Of a stretch of DNA of 64,000 nt, positions 45,973 through 56,053 are shown piece by piece. The notes under the pieces are model-generated. The model made no database searches. It had not been told where the DNA came from and saw nothing but the letters and a program-made list of their open reading frames with translations. The DNA comes from Jongsikchunia kroppenstedtii DSM 45133. Lineage in GTDB: Bacteria; Actinomycetota; Actinomycetes; Mycobacteriales; Mycobacteriaceae. The position numbers and the translations under genes are program-made. The stretch spans positions 173,703-237,702 of the forward strand of contig NZ_AQYG01000046.1 of assembly GCF_000380485.1 (NCBI RefSeq). The letters are read 5' to 3'. Numbering within the stretch: position 1 is the stretch's first letter; the number at the start of each line of letters is the position of its first letter.

Positions 45973-46674
45973 TCAACGCGCCGCCGACAGCACCGCCGAC
46001 ACCACCTGGCCTACCGCGACGTCGAATTCGGCGGCCGCATCGAATCGCGCCAAGAACTGTGCCGCCTCCGCGACATGCGGGAAACTCGACTCCGTCAAGT
46101 CGGCCTCCCTGGCCGCGATTCCGGCGACATCGGCAGTGCCGAACGCCGGTCCCGCGCCATACTCGCGCAGCAGCATGCCAACAACCGCCGCCACCAGCAA
46201 CCGCAGCTGTCGAACCGACTCGCGGGGCCCGAACCCCGCGTCGGCGAGCGACGCCAACACCGCCTCGACGGGAGCGAGCGCCTCCAAGGAGGTCAATTGT
46301 CGAGTCAGAATGAGCGGCGCGACGGCAGAATGCACGAGTGCACTCGCCCGGAACGCGTGCGCGATCGCCTTCAGATCGGCCGCGGGATCGCCGGTTCGCG
46401 AGGGCAATTCGATCGATCCCAGCACTTCTTCGGCCATGGCATCGAGCAGACCTTCTTTGCCATCGACGTGGTTGTACAGACTCTTGGCATCGACGCCGAG
46501 ACGGCGCGCAACCGCCCGCAGACTGATCGCGTCGATGCCGCCCTCTGCGACCACCGCCAGCGTCGCGTCGATGATTGCCCGGCGCGACAACGGTTCCGCT
46601 CCCTTTCGCGGTCGGCCGCGCCGCATCGGAGCGTCCGGCGTCGAGCCGTGGGCGGTGGCCATGGCGCCCATCAT
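45973..46674 (-). CDS. TetR-family regulator (TetR_C class)
   Basis: A 233-residue TetR regulator. The helix-turn-helix is at about 30-75 (I-D-A-I-S-L-R-A-V-A-R-R-L-G-V-D-A-K-S-L, Y-N-H-V). The C-terminal domain is typical of TetR_C proteins. ATG 46674 begins M-M-G-A-M; internal Met at residue 5 or 17 is possible. It is divergent from the SnoaL-like gene, and the gap holds two CCAC-N3-GTGG palindromes. Confidence 0.83.
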   Translation of the reverse strand: MMGAMATAHGSTPDAPMRRGRPRKGAEPLSRRAIIDATLAVVAEGGIDAISLRAVARRLGVDAKSLYNHVDGKEGLLDAMAEEVLGSIELPSRTGDPAADLKAIAHAFRASALVHSAVAPLILTRQLTSLEALAPVEAVLASLADAGFGPRESVRQLRLLVAAVVGMLLREYGAGPAFGTADVAGIAAREADLTESSFPHVAEAAQFLARFDAAAEFDVAVGQVVSAVLSAAR

Positions 46675-46693
46675 GCCGCAGTGTTGATTTAAC

Positions 46694-46728
46694 CCACAAC
46701 GTGGACTACAACTTAATCCACACCGTGG
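46694..46728. promoter_or_regulatory. twin CCAC-N3-GTGG operators
   Basis: CCAC-AAC-GTGG (46694-46704) and CCAC-ACC-GTGG (46718-46728) are 24 bp apart, centre to centre, and are embedded in a larger inverted arrangement. They lie between a TetR gene and the SnoaL-like gene. Confidence 0.7.
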
Positions 46729-46774
46729 GCTTTAGGGTGATATGGCCGGCCCGTTGAGCATGTGAGGAGCAGTG

Positions 46775-47335
46775 ATGTCCCGATTCGCCTTGCCCAGCGA
46801 AAACATCCTCCGGGCCCGCGAGAAGCTCGTTCTCGATCACTTTCACGACGAAGTGGCCCAGGATTGGGACGCCACGCTGTCGACCTTCCCGCATCCGCAC
46901 TACGAACTGATCGCCCAGATGCGCGTCCACGACGGCGACGCCGAAGTCCGCGAGTATTACGCCGACACCCGCGTGGCCTTCCCCGACCAGGACCACGAGA
47001 TCATCGCGCTCCGACACAGTCTCGACGCGGTGGTCGTCGAGTTCTGGCTTCTCGGAACACATCTGGGGCCGCTCGGCGCGATACCGCCCACCGGCAGCAG
47101 GCACCGGACCCGGATGACGGCGTACTTCATCTTCGATGACAACGAACACCTGGTGACCGAACGGATCTACTTCGACCAGCTGACGATCCTCACACAGCTC
47201 ATCGGCGGCCTCGACAAGCGCAATCCCCGGGATCTGCTCACGCTCGGACGCGCCGTCGTCGGCCTCCTGAGCATGGCCGGCGCCGACCCGGATCCGCGGC
47301 TGCTGAACACCACGCCGCCGGATCTATCCGACTAG
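46775..47335 (+). CDS. NTF2/SnoaL-like protein
   Basis: A 186-residue protein of the cone-shaped alpha+beta barrel (NTF2/SnoaL) fold. It has an N-terminal helix E-K-L-V-L-D-H-F-H-D, Y-Y-A-D-T-R-V-A-F-P-D, V-E-F-W-L-L-G-T-H and Y-F-D-Q-L-T as strand markers. GTG 46772 followed by ATG 46775 gives two possible starts; GAGGAG fits the ATG better. It is the probable target of the divergent TetR gene. Enzymatic or ligand-binding role unknown. Confidence 0.78.
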   Translation: MSRFALPSENILRAREKLVLDHFHDEVAQDWDATLSTFPHPHYELIAQMRVHDGDAEVREYYADTRVAFPDQDHEIIALRHSLDAVVVEFWLLGTHLGPLGAIPPTGSRHRTRMTAYFIFDDNEHLVTERIYFDQLTILTQLIGGLDKRNPRDLLTLGRAVVGLLSMAGADPDPRLLNTTPPDLSD

Positions 47336-47377
47336 CGGGCAATCACCTTCCGCCGCGTTCCGGGCCCGCGGACCGAT

Positions 47378-48427
47378 TCAGGCCAGCTGACGCAGCAGCC
47401 GGTCGGTGGTCTCCCAGTCGATGCACTTGTCGGTGACCGACTGGCCGTAGACCAGTTCGGTCGGTGCGGCCGGATCGAGCGTCTGCGCGCCCGCGACCAG
47501 GAAGCTCTCCAGCATCACGCCGCTGACCGGCTCGCCGGCCCGCACCATCTCGGCGACCTCCATCGCGACTTCCGCCTGGCGCACATGGTCTTTGCCGGAG
47601 TTGGCGTGGCTGCAGTCGACGACCACCCGGCCTGGCAGACCCGCCTTGTCCAGTCGGGCGGCGGCCGCGCGGACGTCCTCGACCGAGTAATTCGGCCCGT
47701 GCGTGCCGCCCCGCAGAATCAGGTGGCAATCGCCGTTGCCGGCGGTCTCCACCAGCGAACCGCGGCCATGATCGTCGAGCCCGAAAAACACATGCTGCGC
47801 CGCGGCGGCCTGCACGCCGTCGACCGCCACCTGCACATTGCCGTCGGTGCCGTTCTTGAAGCCGATCGGCATCGACAGGCCCGACGCGAGCTGCCGGTGC
47901 ACCTGCGACTCAGTGGTCCGCGCGCCGATCGCGCCCCAGGCGACGGCATCGGCGATGTACTGCGGGCTGCTCGGCTCGAGGAACTCGCAGCCGACCGGCA
48001 GCCCGATGTCGATGATGTCCAGCAACAGCTTTCGGGCGGTCCGCAGGCCGCGGGCGACGTCGAAGGTGTTGTCCAGACCCGGGTCGTTGATCAGGCCCTT
48101 CCAGCCGATCGTGGTGCGCGGCTTTTCGAAGTAGACGCGCATGACGACCAGCAGCTTGTCGGACAGTTCTTTGGCGATCGGGGCGAGCCGGCTCGCGTAG
48201 TCGAGGGCGGCGTCCGGGTCATGGACCGAGCAGGGTCCGACGACGACCAGCAGTCGATCGTCGCGACCGGCCAGCACGTCGGCGATCTGGTCGCGCGCGG
48301 TGGCGACCGCGACGGCGCGGCGCGGGCCTAGCGGGAATTCCGCCTGCACCTCGTGCGGGCTGGGCAGTGGGCGAATGTCGCGGATACGCCGGTCAGAAGT
48401 GCGTATCGGGACTGCGGTGTCGGTCAT
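47378..48427 (-). CDS. aroG: 3-deoxy-7-phosphoheptulonate (DAHP) synthase, class I
   Basis: A 349-residue type I DAHP synthase, which condenses PEP and erythrose 4-phosphate in the first shikimate step. It has V-V-V-G-P-C-S-V-H-D near residue 66, V-M-R-V-Y-F-E-K-P-R-T-T near residue 99, F-K-N-G-T-D-G, R-G-G near residue 246 and V-D-C-S-H-A-N-S-G-K. ATG 48427 has AGGAAGG. The 190-bp leader holds an aromatic leader peptide and alternative hairpins, so expression is probably controlled by aromatic-amino-acid attenuation. Mycobacteria mostly rely on a class II enzyme, so this class I gene is a notable extra or alternative. Confidence 0.94.
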   Translation of the reverse strand: MTDTAVPIRTSDRRIRDIRPLPSPHEVQAEFPLGPRRAVAVATARDQIADVLAGRDDRLLVVVGPCSVHDPDAALDYASRLAPIAKELSDKLLVVMRVYFEKPRTTIGWKGLINDPGLDNTFDVARGLRTARKLLLDIIDIGLPVGCEFLEPSSPQYIADAVAWGAIGARTTESQVHRQLASGLSMPIGFKNGTDGNVQVAVDGVQAAAAQHVFFGLDDHGRGSLVETAGNGDCHLILRGGTHGPNYSVEDVRAAAARLDKAGLPGRVVVDCSHANSGKDHVRQAEVAMEVAEMVRAGEPVSGVMLESFLVAGAQTLDPAAPTELVYGQSVTDKCIDWETTDRLLRQLA

Positions 48428-48431
48428 GGCT

Positions 48432-48474
48432 GGTGCCTTCCTGGTTATGCGGCACCTGCCTATCACCGGTGCCC
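48432..48474 (-). promoter_or_regulatory. mutually exclusive GGCACC/GGUGCC pairing at the aroG Shine-Dalgarno
   Basis: GGTGCC (48451-48456, minus strand) can pair with GGGCACC upstream (48468-48474) or with GGCACC downstream (48432-48437). The downstream copy overlaps the AGGAAGG ribosome site. The two pairings are mutually exclusive and would expose or hide the site. Confidence 0.5.
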
Positions 48475-48486
48475 TTGAATGACGAA

Positions 48487-48512
48487 AGGCAGCGACCTGA
48501 CGGTCACTGCCT
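48487..48512 (-). terminator. attenuator hairpin upstream of aroG
   Basis: On the minus strand AGGCAGTGACC and GGTCGCTGCCT form an 11-bp stem (one G-U) with a 4-nt loop, followed by TTCGTCATT. It lies between the leader peptide stop and aroG. Confidence 0.6.
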
Positions 48513-48513
48513 G

Positions 48514-48575
48514 GGCTCCGGGTGAACTCGCGTGTGCGCTAGATCAGCACTCCATCGACGGCCCCACCCGGAGCC
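48514..48575 (-). promoter_or_regulatory. 11-bp leader hairpin 1:2 spanning the aroG leader peptide
   Basis: GGCTCCGGGTG inside the leader peptide (48565-48575) is exactly complementary to CACCCGGAGCC after its stop (48514-48524). A ribosome stalled on the aromatic codons just upstream would cover the first arm. This is the arrangement expected of ribosome-mediated attenuation. Confidence 0.6.
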
Positions 48576-48618
48576 TCGATAAAGCGCCAATAGGCGACTG
48601 CGGTGGTGTTCACGCCGG

Positions 48619-48622
<4 letters not shown>
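48539..48622 (-). CDS. aromatic leader peptide of aroG (Tyr-Trp-Arg-Phe)
   Basis: A 27-codon frame from GTG 48622 (or 24 codons from GTG 48613) reads [14 protein letters not shown] and ends D-G-V-L-I before a TAG. Tyr, Trp and Phe codons fall within four codons, a density that is very unlikely by chance upstream of the gene for the first aromatic-pathway enzyme. GTG 48622 overlaps the TGA of the preceding YyaL gene, so translation could be coupled. It is too short to be found by normal gene calling. Confidence 0.68.
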
Positions 48623-50607
<1,985 letters not shown>

Positions 50608-50649
50608 TGTGCCCGTAGACCGCGGCGAGATCCCAGTGGCGCGATCCGG

Positions 50650-51465
50650 TCAACTACTGCCGGTGTCGGGCGGCCGAACGGCCAGGGCCTGAATGACCTG
50701 CAAGTACCCCGCGGCGAAGCCGCGGAGCATGTTGGCGACCTTTGCCGGGAAGTCCGGCACGAATACGTGCAAGCCCAACTCGCTCGCCGGCCGCGACAGG
50801 AAGGCCGTCATCATCTCCGCGGTCGGCCGGGTGAGGTCGTTCCACTGCTCGATCCGGAATCCCGCCCCCGCCACCGCGGCGCGCAGTTGGTCTCCGCTCA
50901 CGACGTGGCTGTCCGCGGGGTCGGTCGCCCATGGCACCGGGTAGCCGATGTGGTCGGCGTTCCCGGTGATGTCCCACATGGCCAGTCGACCGCCCGGCGC
51001 GAGAACGCGACAGGCCTCGTCATACAGGGAGCCCTTGTCAACGACATTCATCTGGACGTGCTGGCTGACGACCACATCGAATGAGCCGGCATCGAACGGC
51101 AGATCAGTGATGTCGCCTTGCACAATCGCGATGCGGTCGCTCAGGCCGGCCGACTCGTTGATCCAGCGGGCGGTGTCGCAGTACTCGTCTGTCAGATCGA
51201 CGCCGGTGACGGAGCATCCATGCTCGACGGCCAAGAAGCGCGCCGAGCCGCCGATTCCCGTACCGGCGTCGAGTACCCGGTCGTTCGGTCCGATGTCCGC
51301 GAGGTGAGCGAGTTGGGCGGTGGCCAATCGACCCAGGGTGTGAAATTCCTCCAGCGCGGCAAGATCGCCCGGCTCTATCGCCGAAGGGTCCTTGCCTACG
51401 GAGCGGAGCGCTTCCTCGATGTTCGTGCGAGTCATGCCGGTGGCGTAGGCGGATAGCTGGGTCAC
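50650..51465 (-). CDS. SAM-dependent methyltransferase (UbiE/gTMT-type)
   Basis: A 271-residue class I methyltransferase. Motif I is V-L-D-A-G-T-G-I-G-G near residue 65, then G-V-D-L-T at the end of beta-2 and D-I-T-D-L-P-F near residue 118; motif III is L-A-P-G-G-R-L-A-M-W. The start is GTG 51465. It originally stood divergent to the HxlR-type gene at 52863; an IS110 element now separates them. Acceptor unknown, a small hydrophobic compound being likely. Confidence 0.85.
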   Translation of the reverse strand: MTQLSAYATGMTRTNIEEALRSVGKDPSAIEPGDLAALEEFHTLGRLATAQLAHLADIGPNDRVLDAGTGIGGSARFLAVEHGCSVTGVDLTDEYCDTARWINESAGLSDRIAIVQGDITDLPFDAGSFDVVVSQHVQMNVVDKGSLYDEACRVLAPGGRLAMWDITGNADHIGYPVPWATDPADSHVVSGDQLRAAVAGAGFRIEQWNDLTRPTAEMMTAFLSRPASELGLHVFVPDFPAKVANMLRGFAAGYLQVIQALAVRPPDTGSS

Positions 51466-51508
51466 GGCGGGGATCCCTTTCGCTGATGGGTCACGAGTTT
51501 CTCCTATG

Positions 51509-52576
51509 TCAAGCCGCTTGAGCGAGAACGGTTCTCGCGGCGGCGTGATCAGTGGTCAGGTGGTTGAAGACGATCCGGGCGAGGCGTCGTTTGAGGCAGC
51601 GCAACGCTTCGGGGGTCGACATGCCTTCGGATTTCTTTTTCTCGTAGTAGGTCTTGCCGAGCCCGTCGAGCCGGATTTGGGTGACAGCGATGCGGTGGAT
51701 CGCGGCGTTGAGTTGTCGGTTACCGGACCTGGTGAGCCGCACCCGGCCTCGGGTGTTGCCTGACCAGACCGGGATCGGAGCGATCCCGGCATGCCGCGCG
51801 AAGGCGGCCTCGGACTTGAATCGAGTGATTCCGGCGGCTTCGCCGACGAGTTTCGCGGCGGTCAGGACACCGACTCCGGGCATCGCGAGCAGGGTGGGAG
51901 CAGCCTGCTCGACCAAGACCGCGATGCGTCGTTCCAGCTGGTTGATCCGGCCGGTCAGTTCCACGACGTCCGCGAGTTCGTCCCGCGCTAGTTCGGCCAC
52001 GACCCCGTCCGCTGCGGCCAGCCGGCCGGCGAGGATCTGCTGGTGCTTGGCCAGGTCCAAGGACCGGGGCTTGGGCGCCCACGCCGGGTCGAGTTCGTGA
52101 ACACGCCACAGCAGCCGGTTGATCGTGGCGGTGCGATGTTGGACCAGGTCATCGCGCCTATCGACCAACAGCTTCAACGTCCGGGACGTCTCATCGTGAC
52201 AGGCCACCGGAAGATCGGGCTCGCGCAGCGCTGCCCGCGCGACCGCGGCCGCATCGATCGGGTCCGACTTCCCGCGCGTGCGGGCGATCCGGCGTTGCTC
52301 GGCCATCATCTTCGGCGGCACCCGCACCACCGACTGGCCCGCGGTCAACAAGTCACGCTCCAGGCGCGCCGACAGGTGCCGGCAGTCCTCGATCGCCCAG
52401 ACCAGCTCAGTCCCGAACCGCTCACGGGCCCAGGCAATCGCCTTGCGATGACCAGCAGTGTCCGCATCGAACCTCTTGTGGCCCAACTCGCGGCCGGCCT
52501 GGTCGATCGCGACGAACGTGTGCGTCCGCTTGTGTACGTCAGCTCCAACAACAACCATGGTGGTTGCCTCCTTCAC
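51509..52576 (-). CDS. IS110-family transposase (bridge-RNA-guided recombinase type)
   Basis: A 355-residue DEDD transposase. The N-terminal RuvC-like domain has V-G-A-D-V-H-K (first Asp), W-A-I-E-D-C-R (Glu) and K-S-D-P-I-D-A (Asp pair). A coiled coil spans about 190-240. The C-terminal Transposase_20 domain has L-A-M-P-G-V-G and W-S-G-N-T-R-G, whose Ser is the likely recombination nucleophile. Full length and uninterrupted, so the element may be active. ATG 52576 lies close to GGAGG; an internal Met at residue 7 is also possible. Confidence 0.93.
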   Translation of the reverse strand: MKEATTMVVVGADVHKRTHTFVAIDQAGRELGHKRFDADTAGHRKAIAWARERFGTELVWAIEDCRHLSARLERDLLTAGQSVVRVPPKMMAEQRRIARTRGKSDPIDAAAVARAALREPDLPVACHDETSRTLKLLVDRRDDLVQHRTATINRLLWRVHELDPAWAPKPRSLDLAKHQQILAGRLAAADGVVAELARDELADVVELTGRINQLERRIAVLVEQAAPTLLAMPGVGVLTAAKLVGEAAGITRFKSEAAFARHAGIAPIPVWSGNTRGRVRLTRSGNRQLNAAIHRIAVTQIRLDGLGKTYYEKKKSEGMSTPEALRCLKRRLARIVFNHLTTDHAAARTVLAQAA

Positions 52577-52830
52577 TCAGATGCGAGGAACGGTTGGGCC
52601 GGTCGGCGGACACATCTCAGTCGGGGCGACGCCACGCTCCTATCAAGTCACGCCGGCCGGTCCTTCACACCCGGTGCCGGCAAAACGCATGCACGTCAGC
52701 CGAAGGCGACACTCACGCTACGAGCCAGACACCGAGTGCTCAGGATCCAACCAGCCGCCGATAGCGGCGAGCTTCACCCTGACACTGAGACTCACGCTAG
52801 CTGCGGTAGTATAACTTTTCAACTAATTAA
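52577..52830 (-). ncRNA. candidate IS110 bridge RNA region
   Basis: The non-coding DNA 5' of the transposase is GC-rich and hairpin-rich: GCCGC/GCGGC arms around 52754-52769 and several GCCGG/CCGGC pairings around 52650-52685. The 10-mer ACTCACGCTA occurs at 52711-52720 and again at 52790-52799. IS110 elements encode the guide (bridge) RNA here. Loop assignments cannot be made without the ends and the target. Confidence 0.45.
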
Positions 52831-52862
52831 TATTGTTTCTCTATCACCGACAGGATCTCACT

Positions 52863-53528
52863 ATGCGGAGTTACCGCCAGTACTGCTCCATCGCCCGAGC
52901 CCTGGACCTGATCGGCGACCGCTGGACACTGCTGATCGTGCGCGAGTTGCTTCTGCGTGGCCCGAGCCGCTTCACCGATCTGCGCAACGGTCTACCGGGA
53001 GTGGCGCCCAACCTGCTGTCGACCCGCCTCAAGGAGCTGGAGGAGTCGGGCCTCACGCGACACGAATACGCCCCATCGCCGGTGGCGACCCAGCTGTACC
53101 AACTCACCGCCGACGGCCTGGCACTCGAACCCGTGCTGCGAGCCATCGGCCTGTGGGGCGTGCGCTATATGGCGGACGAACATTCCGACGATGCCTTCGA
53201 CGCGAATTGGCTGGCCTACGCCCCGTCGTGGTTCACGACCGACGCGAATCCCGATGGGCCACCCGGGGTCATCCAGCTCGACGCCGACGGCGAGCGCGCT
53301 GTCATCGAACTCGGCGGTGGCACGGTCCGGACCAGTGTCGGCGACACCGACCGTGCAGACCTGACGCTGACCGGGCCCGCACGCGCGGTGCTCGGACTCC
53401 TGGTGGGCCAGGCGGATCTCCGACTCGCCGAAGCATTGGGGTTGACGGCCAGTGGTGACGTGCAGCTACTCGACCGATTACGGCCGATTCGGCTCTCCTT
53501 TGTAGCCGCCGAGAACGGCGTCCACTGA
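52863..53528 (+). CDS. HxlR-family regulator with SCP2-like C-terminal domain
   Basis: A 221-residue regulator. The HxlR winged helix is in residues 1-95 (Q-Y-C-S-I-A-R-A-L-D-L-I-G-D-R-W-T, L-L-R-G-P-S-R-F-T-D-L and L-S-T-R-L-K-E-L). A C-terminal SCP2 sterol-transfer-like domain covers about 120-215. ATG 52863 follows an unusually AT-rich stretch (52808-52845) that may be its promoter. It was probably divergent to the methyltransferase at 51465 before the IS110 insertion. Confidence 0.82.
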   Translation: MRSYRQYCSIARALDLIGDRWTLLIVRELLLRGPSRFTDLRNGLPGVAPNLLSTRLKELEESGLTRHEYAPSPVATQLYQLTADGLALEPVLRAIGLWGVRYMADEHSDDAFDANWLAYAPSWFTTDANPDGPPGVIQLDADGERAVIELGGGTVRTSVGDTDRADLTLTGPARAVLGLLVGQADLRLAEALGLTASGDVQLLDRLRPIRLSFVAAENGVH

Positions 53529-53583
53529 TAGCGCAGCTCCGGCGACATGGGCACGAGCTTGATATCAGCGTAATGTTGATTAC

Positions 53584-54105
53584 ATGATTACAGACGAAGC
53601 ATTGGAGAGGGTGCGCGGCTGGTTCACCGGCCGCCTGCCGGAGGAATGGAAAGTCGCGGCGCCCCGGATCACGATCGATCGCGAAGAAATCACCGTCCTG
53701 CTGACGATCGTCGACGCGACGGTGGACAAGGACGCGTCAGCCGCCGAAGCTGCGGAAACTCGGGCCGGACGGGCACGAGCGTTCCGTGAGGACAGCCGCG
53801 AGGCCCGGATGGAGATCGCCCGCGAGGCGCAGCATCGGTTCGAGCGCAAGGTCTCGTGGGGCGTCGTGGTCGGCGAACACGAGGAACTGTGGACGCATAT
53901 CGCGGTGCCGACGATGACCCGGCTGCGGCAGCCGCAACGGCTCGTCCTAGACACGCTGGTCGACGCCGGCGTCGCGAAGTCGCGGGCGGATGCGCTCGCG
54001 TGGTGCGTGCGGCTCGTCGGACAGCACCAGGACGAGTGGCTCGAACAGCTACGGACTGCGATGCAGTCGGTGGCCGACGTGCGCAGCCAAGGCCCGACCG
54101 CCTGA
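53584..54105 (+). CDS. hypothetical protein
   Basis: A 173-residue soluble, charged protein with I-T-D-E-A-L-E-R-V-R-G-W at the start, an Ala/Arg/Glu-rich helix around residues 55-85, and a helical C-terminus (A-K-S-R-A-D-A-L-A-W-C-V-R-L). No family is recognised. It resembles small actinobacterial proteins of unknown function. Its stop is 3 bp before the convergent KTSC gene. Confidence 0.65.
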   Translation: MITDEALERVRGWFTGRLPEEWKVAAPRITIDREEITVLLTIVDATVDKDASAAEAAETRAGRARAFREDSREARMEIAREAQHRFERKVSWGVVVGEHEELWTHIAVPTMTRLRQPQRLVLDTLVDAGVAKSRADALAWCVRLVGQHQDEWLEQLRTAMQSVADVRSQGPTA

Positions 54106-54107
54106 GA

Positions 54108-54326
54108 TCAGCGGCCGGGCAGCTCGGCGTAGTCGAAGGCGTCGCGGATATTCGCGTTGAAGTACGTGCCGACGCTCTCGGCCGCCAGCAGGCCGTCGAA
54201 CTGGGCTAGTGGCACATCGAAGTATTGATAGATCCGGCCGCTCAGGAACTCCACCTCAAGGACGAGCGCGTGCGGGTCGTGGCCCACAGACGCGATCACG
54301 CTCGACGAGACCGGAGTCCGGTCCAT
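54108..54326 (-). CDS. KTSC-domain protein
   Basis: A 72-residue single KTSC domain, with P-V-S-S-S-V-I-A-S-V-G near the start, L-E-V-E-F-L-S-G-R-I-Y-Q-Y-F-D-V-P and F-N-A-N-I-R. The name-giving K-T-S-C is replaced by V-S-S-S. The domain's role is unknown. It lies 3 bp from the DUF-type small membrane gene and probably belongs to the mca operon. Confidence 0.78.
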   Translation of the reverse strand: MDRTPVSSSVIASVGHDPHALVLEVEFLSGRIYQYFDVPLAQFDGLLAAESVGTYFNANIRDAFDYAELPGR

Positions 54327-54329
54327 CGA

Positions 54330-54563
54330 CTACGGCTTGCTGCCGTCATCCGCGTCCGGGCCCTTGTCGTCCTCGCCCGAATCCTCTTTATTGTCAAAGG
54401 ATTTCGGGATCTTCTTGAGATGCTTGCTCATCGACCAGACCAGCAGGCCGGCCGCGATCAGCAGCAACAGGATCATCAGCAGGCCCAGCGGGCTGGCCTT
54501 CCCGAATTCGGGGCCGTTGCCATCCGCCAGCACCTGCACGGCAGCGACATTCATCGCAGTCAT
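54330..54563 (-). CDS. small single-pass membrane protein (Rv1083-like)
   Basis: A 77-residue protein. The N-terminal part is soluble, one membrane helix (L-G-L-L-M-I-L-L-L-L-I-A-A-G-L-L-V) lies around residues 25-45, and the tail is Lys/Asp-rich and acidic. It sits directly downstream of mca like M. tuberculosis Rv1083. ATG 54563 has GGGGGAG upstream, inside the mca 3' end. Function unknown. Confidence 0.7.
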   Translation of the reverse strand: MTAMNVAAVQVLADGNGPEFGKASPLGLLMILLLLIAAGLLVWSMSKHLKKIPKSFDNKEDSGEDDKGPDADDGSKP

Positions 54564-54567
54564 CGTC

Positions 54568-55446
54568 CTACTCCCCCGCCTCGACCAGGACGCCATCCTC
54601 GATGCCGGCGAACAGGTCGGTCTCCGGGATCGCGGTGGTCACCCGCGTCTTCGCCAGCTCGAACTCCTCGGTGGGCCAGAGACGCTTCTTCCATTCCGGC
54701 GGCACCGCGAAGAAGAAGCCGTTCGGGTCGACCTGGGTGGCATGCGCCCGCAACGCATCGTCGCGCTTGTCGAAGTAGTCGGCACACTCGATCTGCGTGG
54801 TAACCCGATTCATCAGGTCGTCCTTGGCATCCCACTTCGCCAAGAACTCCTTGAACGGGTTCTCCTGACCCACGCGTTCCAGCTCTTCGCCGTACTTCAC
54901 CATCGCCGCACGCATGAAGCCGTGGATGTAGTAGATCTTCGAAACCACCCACGGTTCACCGGCATCCGGGTACTTCGACGCATCAGCGGCATCCTCGAAA
55001 GCGGCCATCGAGACCTCGTGACAGCGGATGTGATCGGGATGCGGGTAGCCGCCGCGCTCGTCGTACGTGAGCATCACATGCGGCTTGAAGTCCCGGACGA
55101 TCTCGACCAGCGCCTCGGTCGACTCGTCGAGCGGCACCAACGCGAAGCAGCCCTCCGGCAGCGGTGGCAGCGGGTCGCCCTCGGGCAGCCCGGAGTCGAC
55201 GTAGCCGAGCCAGCGATGCTGCACCCCGAGGATCTCCTCCGCCTTCGCCATCTCCTCGCGGCGCACCTGGGTGATGTTCTCCTTGATGCCCGGCAGGTCC
55301 ATCGCTGGATTGAGAATGTCGCCGCGGCTGCCATCGGTCAGGGTCACCACCAGCACGTCGTGGCCCTCCGCCGCGTAACGCGCCATCGTCGCGGCACCCT
55401 TGCTCGACTCGTCGTCGGGATGGGCATGCACTGCCAGCAGCCGCAC
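54568..55446 (-). CDS. mca: mycothiol S-conjugate amidase
   Basis: A 292-residue Mca. The zinc motif A-H-P-D-D-E-S-S is at residues 8-15 and the third ligand His is in [10 protein letters not shown] near residue 142. The length and the E-S-S after the metal motif distinguish it from MshB. It cleaves mycothiol S-conjugates to mercapturic acids and glucosaminyl-inositol, a detoxification step specific to actinobacteria. The start is GTG 55446. It corresponds to Rv1082. Confidence 0.95.
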   Translation of the reverse strand: MRLLAVHAHPDDESSKGAATMARYAAEGHDVLVVTLTDGSRGDILNPAMDLPGIKENITQVRREEMAKAEEILGVQHRWLGYVDSGLPEGDPLPPLPEGCFALVPLDESTEALVEIVRDFKPHVMLTYDERGGYPHPDHIRCHEVSMAAFEDAADASKYPDAGEPWVVSKIYYIHGFMRAAMVKYGEELERVGQENPFKEFLAKWDAKDDLMNRVTTQIECADYFDKRDDALRAHATQVDPNGFFFAVPPEWKKRLWPTEEFELAKTRVTTAIPETDLFAGIEDGVLVEAGE

Positions 55447-55512
55447 GAGATTCCCCTCACTGTGGATCGGCCTGTCAGATAACTACAGCTAGACACATGG
55501 TAGGTATGAGCC

Positions 55513-55968
55513 ATGACCAGCCCACAATCCGCCTCCGCCGGGAGCGGACCGAAACTCCCGCCCGTGGGTCGGTATCCCGTCGAGCGATCGGCGCAATCCC
55601 GGCGCCGCTGGTTCATCCTGCTGACGGTCATCGTGGTGGTATTAGGCCTGGTCATCGCATGGATCGGCTACAAGAAGTTCTCCGACGCCGACATCAGCGG
55701 CAACGCCACCGGCTACCAGATCATCGACTCGTCGACGATTGAGGTGAAGTTCACGGTCGACCGCAAGAACTCCGACGAGCCGGGCACCTGCATCATCCGT
55801 GCCCGATCGAAGGACGGATCGGAGACCGGCCGGCGCGAGGTCTACATCCCGCCGTCCAACGGGACCTATTCGGCGGAGACCATCGTGCACACCTACAAGG
55901 CGCCCGGCGTCGGCGACGTCTTCGCCTGCAGCAAATCGGTCCCCGGCTATCTGCAGCGCAGCTCCTGA
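55513..55968 (+). CDS. DUF4307 membrane-anchored protein
   Basis: A 151-residue protein of the DUF4307 family, the counterpart of Rv1081c. A Pro/Ser-rich cytoplasmic N-terminus precedes one membrane helix (F-I-L-L-T-V-I-V-V-V-L-G-L-V-I, about 34-54). The external domain has C-I-I-R-A-R and F-A-C-S, whose two cysteines could pair. It is divergent from mca. Role unknown. Confidence 0.85.
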   Translation: MTSPQSASAGSGPKLPPVGRYPVERSAQSRRRWFILLTVIVVVLGLVIAWIGYKKFSDADISGNATGYQIIDSSTIEVKFTVDRKNSDEPGTCIIRARSKDGSETGRREVYIPPSNGTYSAETIVHTYKAPGVGDVFACSKSVPGYLQRSS

Positions 55969-56053
55969 GTCATTCATTCGGCCGACATTCGCTAGCGGCC
56001 GGCATCGTCCCGACGATCTCCTGAATACGGGGGCTCGAACGGAGGAGGCAAAC

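Larger units (their letters stand above)
51480..52830 (-). mobile_element. IS110-family insertion sequence
   Basis: One complete IS110-type transposase with about 30 bp after it and about 250 bp of non-coding DNA before it. IS110 elements have no clear terminal inverted repeats, so the ends are estimates: the right end lies between the methyltransferase start and 51508, the left end close to the AT-rich stretch at 52800-52840. Long upstream and short downstream non-coding DNA fits the IS110 group, in which the bridge RNA lies 5' of the transposase. No target duplication can be shown without the empty site. Confidence 0.75.
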
